Part shown: piece by piece, positions 59,248 through 64,000 of the stretch | Layout: each line of letters opens with the position of its first letter | Numbering within the stretch: position 1 is the stretch's first letter | The notes under the pieces: generated by a model | What the model saw: only the letters and a program-made list of their open reading frames with translations | Databases searched by the model: none | Told to the model about the DNA's origin: nothing | Made by a program: the position numbers and the translations under genes | Origin: Neoscytalidium dimidiatum | Taxonomy: Eukaryota; Ascomycota; Dothideomycetes; Botryosphaeriales; Botryosphaeriaceae | Direction of reading: 5' to 3' | NCBI GenBank assembly: GCA_037367355.1 | Contig: CM074696.1 | Coordinates: forward strand, 186,001 to 250,000 | DNA length: 64,000 nucleotides

Positions 59248-59315
59248 GGAATAGTAAATTCAACGGCTTTGCTTCATCAGCGTTCACATAAAGACTGCCT
59301 TTGGGGTGAAATGAA

Positions 59316-59787
59316 CTACCGCTTTTCCACAACGACCGCCTCAGCAAAATCACTCAAAAACCTCCACCGCCCCATCTTGCCTAGCCCCGCCTCCCTCCAC
59401 CCATCCAAGTTCTTCCCCTTCGGCCAAATCCACCCTTTCCCATCTCCGTCCTCCTCACCCTCACCCTCAAACAACCCAATAGGCTCTCATCGTTTGCATT
59501 GACGACCAACACCCTCTCATCCGCATCAAACTCCTGCATTCCCTCAATGCTCCACGAGCACTGTTAGAGCTCCAGGGGGAAGGATAGGGTTGGAGTGTAG
59601 AATGGTTTTGTGCGCTTCTCCTCCTTCTCGTGTGCGGGATGAATCCCCTCGAACAGCGCACCAGGACAGACGCCCGGGAACGAGTGCGGCAGAGGCGCAG
59701 GGTCGAGCTGGTCGGGCAGGGGAAGGCACTGCGAGAGGCGGAATTCGGCAGCGTGATGAGCGCAGTCCTGTCTGTTGAAAACCATGA
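59316..59787 (-). pseudogene. Broken metallo-beta-lactamase-fold hydrolase, 3' part
   Basis: The C-terminal half of a fungal metallo-beta-lactamase-superfamily protein can be read on the minus strand with breaks. First comes DCAHHAAEFR, LPLPDQLDP and PGALFEGIHP (59780-59570). A TAA stop at 59566-59564 interrupts the frame, then SIEGMQEFDADERVLVVNANDES continues in the same frame. Around 59480-59490 a frameshift is needed to reach GWIWPKGKNLDGWREAG and GRWRFLSDFAEAV, ending at TAG 59318-59316. In intact relatives as I know them the AND position is AHD, whose His is a metal ligand; here it is Asn. The N-terminal half with the HxHxDH motif was not found upstream. One stop, one frameshift and a missing half indicate a dead remnant. 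Confidence 0.75.
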
Positions 59788-61014
59788 TAGATTGACCCTC
59801 TTAGGGGCTTGACAACTAGCGGAGTCTATTGTACACAGGGGTAGAACTAGGCCTGATTAGGCCTCTCTCAATCAGGTCAATGCCATGTGAGGCCTTCGAT
59901 CTTCGACACTGTCGAGCTCTTGTCAGCGAAAACTCCTTAAAAAAAAATGGCCCATAAGACAAATTGCCGCAGTCAAGCAAATCGGATGCGAGAAAAAGGG
60001 AAAAAGAAAAGAGATGAAAGGAAAGACAACAATCAAGGGAAACCAACAACAGAGAAAACCAGCAACTCACCCCACCCAAAAACACAAACGCCTCGCCCCC
60101 CGGCGCCCCCTCCCCCCTCACCCTCGCCACCCGGGAGTCGGGGTTGGGTCAGTCGCGGTGGCCTTCTCTCTCTTTGTTTTTCTCTCTCTCTCTCTTTTTT
60201 GCCCCCCACTTAGTAGCGAGTTCGGAGAGAAAGATGTGTATGCGTTGCAGATTCACGTGTCGATGACGGAGACGGAGACGGTAGAGTTGGAGGGCGGGAT
60301 GTGGAGGTTCGGCGGTGGGCGCGCGAGGGATTGTTTCTGACTGAGGCTGGATGCCATGGTCGATGATGGAAGAGTGCGAGATACGAGGGTTCCACGAGAT
60401 ATCCTCAGCGTTCGATGCAGCCTGCTGTTTGCGAATTATGGGACAGGATCGAAGTCAAAAGCCTCCGAATGAATCCTTCTAAAGTGTCTTAAGAGGCGTA
60501 AATAAGCAACAGCCACCCCGGTTCGCCAAATATAAATGCGCCGGTATAAGAATACAATCGCTTGCTGGTAAATAGTCCGTGAAATAAAAGTCCGAAAGCA
60601 TGGGGTCAGCAAAAGGATGAGGGGTGGGTGATGACGTCGATAGGACAGACCCACATTCCGGGATGACGTGCCCGACGCGGGGAAGTGCTAACTGGATTTA
60701 GTGCTCACTGTCAGCCAACAACCACGTCTCCACTCAAATTGTGTAGCACTCATTCGTTGACGAAGAACATACGGCGAAAGTATGGTCAGAGAGAAATTAT
60801 AATCCACATCGGTTACGGTGATGCGCAAGCCAGGCGTAGCAATATTCCTGTGAAAATCGTACAACTCGTATTAATCATCGCGCAGCCATGTACTTCTGAT
60901 ATTAAGCGTTCGCTTCCCATCTCATCGTACCGTAGAGTCGTTCGAAGAAGAAAAATGCCCAAATTGGGAGAAGGAAAAGGTATCGTGAGAATGGGAAGCG
61001 GGCGGAGACAACAC
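59788..61014. other. Intergenic region, no gene recognised
   Basis: About 1.2 kb between the hydrolase relic and the end of the TMEM135-like gene. Contains a CT-repeat stretch (60166-60200) and A-rich words near 59938-60060. Where the missing N-terminal half of the hydrolase should be, no metal-binding motif was recognised. Confidence 0.5.
60166..60200. repeat. CT-rich microsatellite-like tract
   Basis: TCTCTCTC units interrupted by T-runs, imperfect. Confidence 0.75.
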
Positions 61015-62813
61015 TTACGCCCCCTTTTCCCGAATCTCCTCTTCATCCTTCTTACTCAATGCCCCCCTCTCTACCATACCTGTTGCCTTGGTCTCCCTCT
61101 CGTCTAGAACGCCGTCTCCTTTCCCTCGCCTTGTACTTCTTTCTTTCGAAACAGCGCGATCCACCCATCCGTCACCACGCAGCATACCCAGGCCCTTCCT
61201 CACAACCCCACCGTTTACCGCCCTGGGGTCCTTCTCGTAAACAGCATTGATCACTGCCAGGCTCGCAACGAACAGTAACACATCGCCGTTCTTGATGCCA
61301 CGCCACCAACCGCGCTTGACGCCCACCTTCCAAAAGCTATCAATGCTCATACGAGCGGAGTACAAGAAAGTCGTGCGGCCGTTCTGACGCTCAAGGAAAG
61401 CCCACAGTCCGCCCAGGAAACCGCCCAGGAAGAATCGCTGCGTGGGGAGGAAGCCGCGAGGTAGATACTGTTGGAAGAGACAGATGCTGGCCCAGCTAGT
61501 ACCAATGGCCCCGGTGACAAAGAGGGACATACGGAGGATGGACTTCGCCAGGCGATTGAGCGCGGCGAATGGTGCGTCGACGAAGGCCTTGTACCTAGCG
61601 AGTGAAAGAACGCCGAAAATAATGGTGAAGAAACGGGCCACTGCCGGGAAGGCCTGGATATAGTAGGTGATGTATGTACGGGCGCAGGAAGGATCATGAG
61701 GATGAAGCAGGGCGCACGAAAGATTCTTGATCGCCGGGTGAGCTGGAGAGGTAATTGGGGAGATGGCGGTCAGGCTGCGAGGAAGGGTGGGCTTGTTGGG
61801 GAACATGATAGGAGAGACGAATGGACTGAATTCGAGTTAGCTGACATCGGATACGGGAAGGTGGGCGACTCACGGCCAGCGCTGGCGGGCTACCTCGGCC
61901 AGATTGTCCACGATGGAGAGGGTATCTGGCCATGGCGCCTTGCCTGAGTAGTGTTGGGGCTTAGTCTGGATATATTGAGGCGAATTCTTGAGAATGAAGC
62001 GCCCATAAGCGTCAGGGAAGCAGTCCCGGTCGAAGACGAATGCATGCAGCAACTGTCCGCACGACACGGGGTATAGCAGCCATGAGCCGAACCACCACGG
62101 ACGGTCCTTGAACAAGCCTTTATCCTCCAGTGCATTATAGACGAACTCGAGCGACCTCGTGAAGACGTAGATGGCCACGGTAATACGGAGCTGATCTGCG
62201 GGGTATAGTCCGAGCCAAAGGCCCGAAAGACTTGCGCCAATGGCCGGGGCGAGCTTCGAGGTCAATACTCGTGTGACGCGCGGGTTGCGGCGACGGAAGG
62301 GCTTTGCGTTGTCGGCGAGGATGCTTTCGCGCAGACGGAGAAAGAAGCGATGCAGTATGCGATGGAAGAAAAGGATAAGGCCGAGGGAGCTGGAGAGGCG
62401 GAGATTGGACGACTTCCAGAGGGGCACTGGAGCTCTAGCGTAAAGGTCAGTAGGCGGGTGTATCTCGAACGCTGGAGGCATGCGCACTGGGCTCGGCTTC
62501 GTTTTCCCCGTAAACGCGCAGAGACTATTTCCCAGAGCTTCAATGCTCCATAGGAAGATATGGCGAGACGCAGAGAGGCGCGGATGGCAGCGGCATTGTA
62601 GTCGTCGGTGGCTTTGACAATTGCTTCGTAGCGACGTGGCGGAGGGGCCTTCTGGCGAGCGGCAGGCGGAGCGCGGGAGATCAGGTATTGGTGCAGAAGT
62701 CTGTACTCGCGCGCGCTGAGAGTGTATCGGAGAGCATTGCGGACGACGGGATCGAGGTGCTCGGGCTTGCCGGAGGACGAGGCCGAGGACGAGGAAGAGG
62801 CGACGGAGCTCAT
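61015..62813 (-). CDS. TMEM135-like integral membrane protein
   Basis: Fungal member of the TMEM135 family; the animal protein sits on peroxisomes and mitochondria and affects lipid and mitochondrial dynamics. Exons 62813-62488, 62434-61874 and 61825-61015 encode 565 aa. The N-terminal 20 residues are Ser-rich. Several hydrophobic segments are visible (LGLILFFHRILHRF, IGASLSGLWLGL, WWFGSWLLYPVSCGQLLHAFVF, FFTIIFGVLSL, GAIGTSWASICLF, FFLGGFLGGLWAF, GDVLLFVASLAVI), fitting a multi-span protein related to the Tim17/22/23-like fold. Intron 1 is 53 nt with donor GTGCGC, chosen because it is the option that keeps phase with the CTAG acceptor; intron 2 is 48 nt with a GCTAAC branch. The TAA stop lies inside GCGTAAGTG, which also matches a 5' splice site, so an alternative C-terminus is possible. 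Confidence 0.85.
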
Positions 62814-64000
62814 GATGATGGGGCTCGCATGGCCAAGTCCCGGGCGACGAAAGGGAAACGGGAGGTTGAAGGCGAAGAGTGGTCGTGTGTTGTCAACATT
62901 CTGCGTCGGCTTTCGCTGGACGCACGAGTCGCGTCACTGACCTCGGCTGTTGCCTTTTCGGGCAGCCAAGCGCTTGTGAACGCCGGCTTAAAACCAGGAT
63001 CATCACTATACATCCTCCATGCAGCCCTCGCCTCCGCTCTTGGACACTGCTTCAGCGAAACCTCCATTTCCGAGGCTACGCATGGGGCTTGAGCTGAGAG
63101 CGTGCAAAAGGAGGTCTCATGGGCGTCACGTGCTGGCGGAGATGCAACGGCGATAAGATAGTGGACGTTAGCTAAGTCGAGGCCGTCTCCCCATGTCCTC
63201 GTCTCACAGGCCGTTGCGGGAGAACGTGCACCTACATTCCTGCATGGCACAGTGACTCAAGCCTCGACCGGCCGGCGTCAAGGGAGCCTGTGCCTGCAAG
63301 CCTCATGGAGCCTATTAATAAAGACTGCCGCTCTTCATCTCGCCAACGCAGCTCGACAGGACGACGCGACGCCGGGGCGGCCATTGGGCCATGGAACAAC
63401 CCGCCAGGCAGTGCGCCACTTTCTGCGGCTCCCCAACTGTCCCAGTCAGCCTGACGGACGGCTCACGGTCTATGCGCTCATCGGTAACGGCAAGCGGGCA
63501 GTGCCCGAGGGTGCAGCTGTACCGACCCGGCTCCGGGTTGCCGCAGCGGGTAACGACAGGCTGGCTGCCTTCACAGCCCCGTCAAATGCGGGCGCGAAGG
63601 ATTTGGCTACGAAACCAACACAACAGTCTACAGCCTCACCGCCCTGGCTGCGGCTCCCAGGCTGGCCACCCGCTGGCACGGAGGCCGTCGATCGCGCGCC
63701 CGTGGCTGCGCGTTCTATGAATACGGTGGGCGGCGTGCAGCGGTGGCGGCCATTGGGCGATGGTGCCTGGCTCGGGGGGCCACAACCACCTGCATTTGGG
63801 GGCCGCAGTTACCCAACTCGGAATCGCAAGCCAAAGCGCGCTACATGCCAGACCAGCTTCATCCAGCTGCCCTGACTTGCATTGCCCCTCCCTGCGCCCG
63901 CTCCTCTCACATAAAGCCTCTCCTCTTTGTCCCTACAATTCCGCCCTTTCCCTCGCTCCAAGCTCCAGACTCCAGGCTCCAGGCTCCAAGCTCCGCCGCA
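62814..64000. other. Right-edge intergenic region
   Basis: About 1.2 kb upstream of the TMEM135-like gene to the window end. The last 120 bp are CT-rich with CATAAAG near 63911-63917 and a short tandem repeat, looking like the promoter of a plus-strand gene beyond the window. The plus-strand frame 63252-63875 has no domain and is not accepted. Confidence 0.45.
63957..63995. repeat. Short tandem repeat of CTCCAGG-type units
   Basis: Four to five near-identical 7-nt units (CTCCAAG, CTCCAGA, CTCCAGG, CTCCAGG, CTCCAAG) at the right end, within a CT-rich presumed promoter. Confidence 0.8.

Noticed and set aside
63252..63875. 207-codon plus-strand frame at the right edge
   Set aside because: No domain, Ala/Pro/Arg-rich, lies in presumed promoter sequence.
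1..64000. CRISPR array, prokaryotic operon or secondary-metabolite cluster
   Set aside because: The sequence is eukaryotic with spliced genes; no regular repeat-spacer array and no core biosynthetic enzyme (PKS, NRPS, terpene synthase) was seen.

Overview
The window is nuclear DNA of a filamentous ascomycete (Pezizomycotina). The evidence is many short introns of about 45-100 nt with GT-AG ends and CTAAC/CTGAC-type branch sites, fungal-type family members (NoxR, HET-domain protein, Tom6, fungal-length Rictor/Ste16 and Nan1/Utp17) and CT-rich promoters. The class is not proven; Dothideomycetes is a guess. Gene models were built by reading splice sites, and every multi-exon model closes in frame.

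Layout. 0-4.6 kb: no gene recognised. 4.65-8.7 kb (-): Rictor/Ste16, a TORC2 scaffold. 10.0-11.1 kb (+): peroxisomal urate oxidase. 11.4-12.1 kb (-): mitochondrial ribosomal protein uL13m. 13.6-14.5 kb (+): copper chaperone for SOD1. 15.7-17.5 kb (+): NoxR, the NADPH oxidase regulator. 19.5-20.4 kb (-): a decayed short-chain dehydrogenase. 22.3-25.4 kb: two divergent genes for secreted proteins, one small with eight cysteines and one with Kex2-type processing sites. 26.2-30.9 kb: housekeeping block of Utp17/Nan1 (WDR75), Rpb10 and Tom6. 30.9-53.2 kb: about 22 kb that is almost gene-free; only one conserved acidic protein (44.0-44.8 kb) is supported. 53.3-56.8 kb: head-to-head NDUFAF7/MidA-type methyltransferase and CDK11-type kinase. 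57.3-59.2 kb (+): HET-domain protein. 59.3-59.8 kb (-): broken metallo-beta-lactamase-fold hydrolase. 61.0-62.8 kb (-): TMEM135-like membrane protein. 62.8-64.0 kb: no gene recognised.

The genes do not form one pathway. There are mitochondrial and peroxisomal housekeeping functions (uL13m, Tom6, MidA, uricase, TMEM135-like), transcription and ribosome biogenesis (Rpb10, Utp17, CDK11), signalling and redox (Rictor, NoxR, CCS), and a more plastic set (two secreted proteins, HET protein, two pseudogenes) next to the gene-poor ground. The points most worth a second look are the two pseudogenes, two GC-AG introns with the same GCAAGT donor (one of 81 nt that stays open if retained), the secreted proprotein with a beta-strand pattern like aerolysin-fold proteins, and the large gene desert with its 428-codon frame interrupted by a single stop. 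No new multi-gene system was demonstrated.
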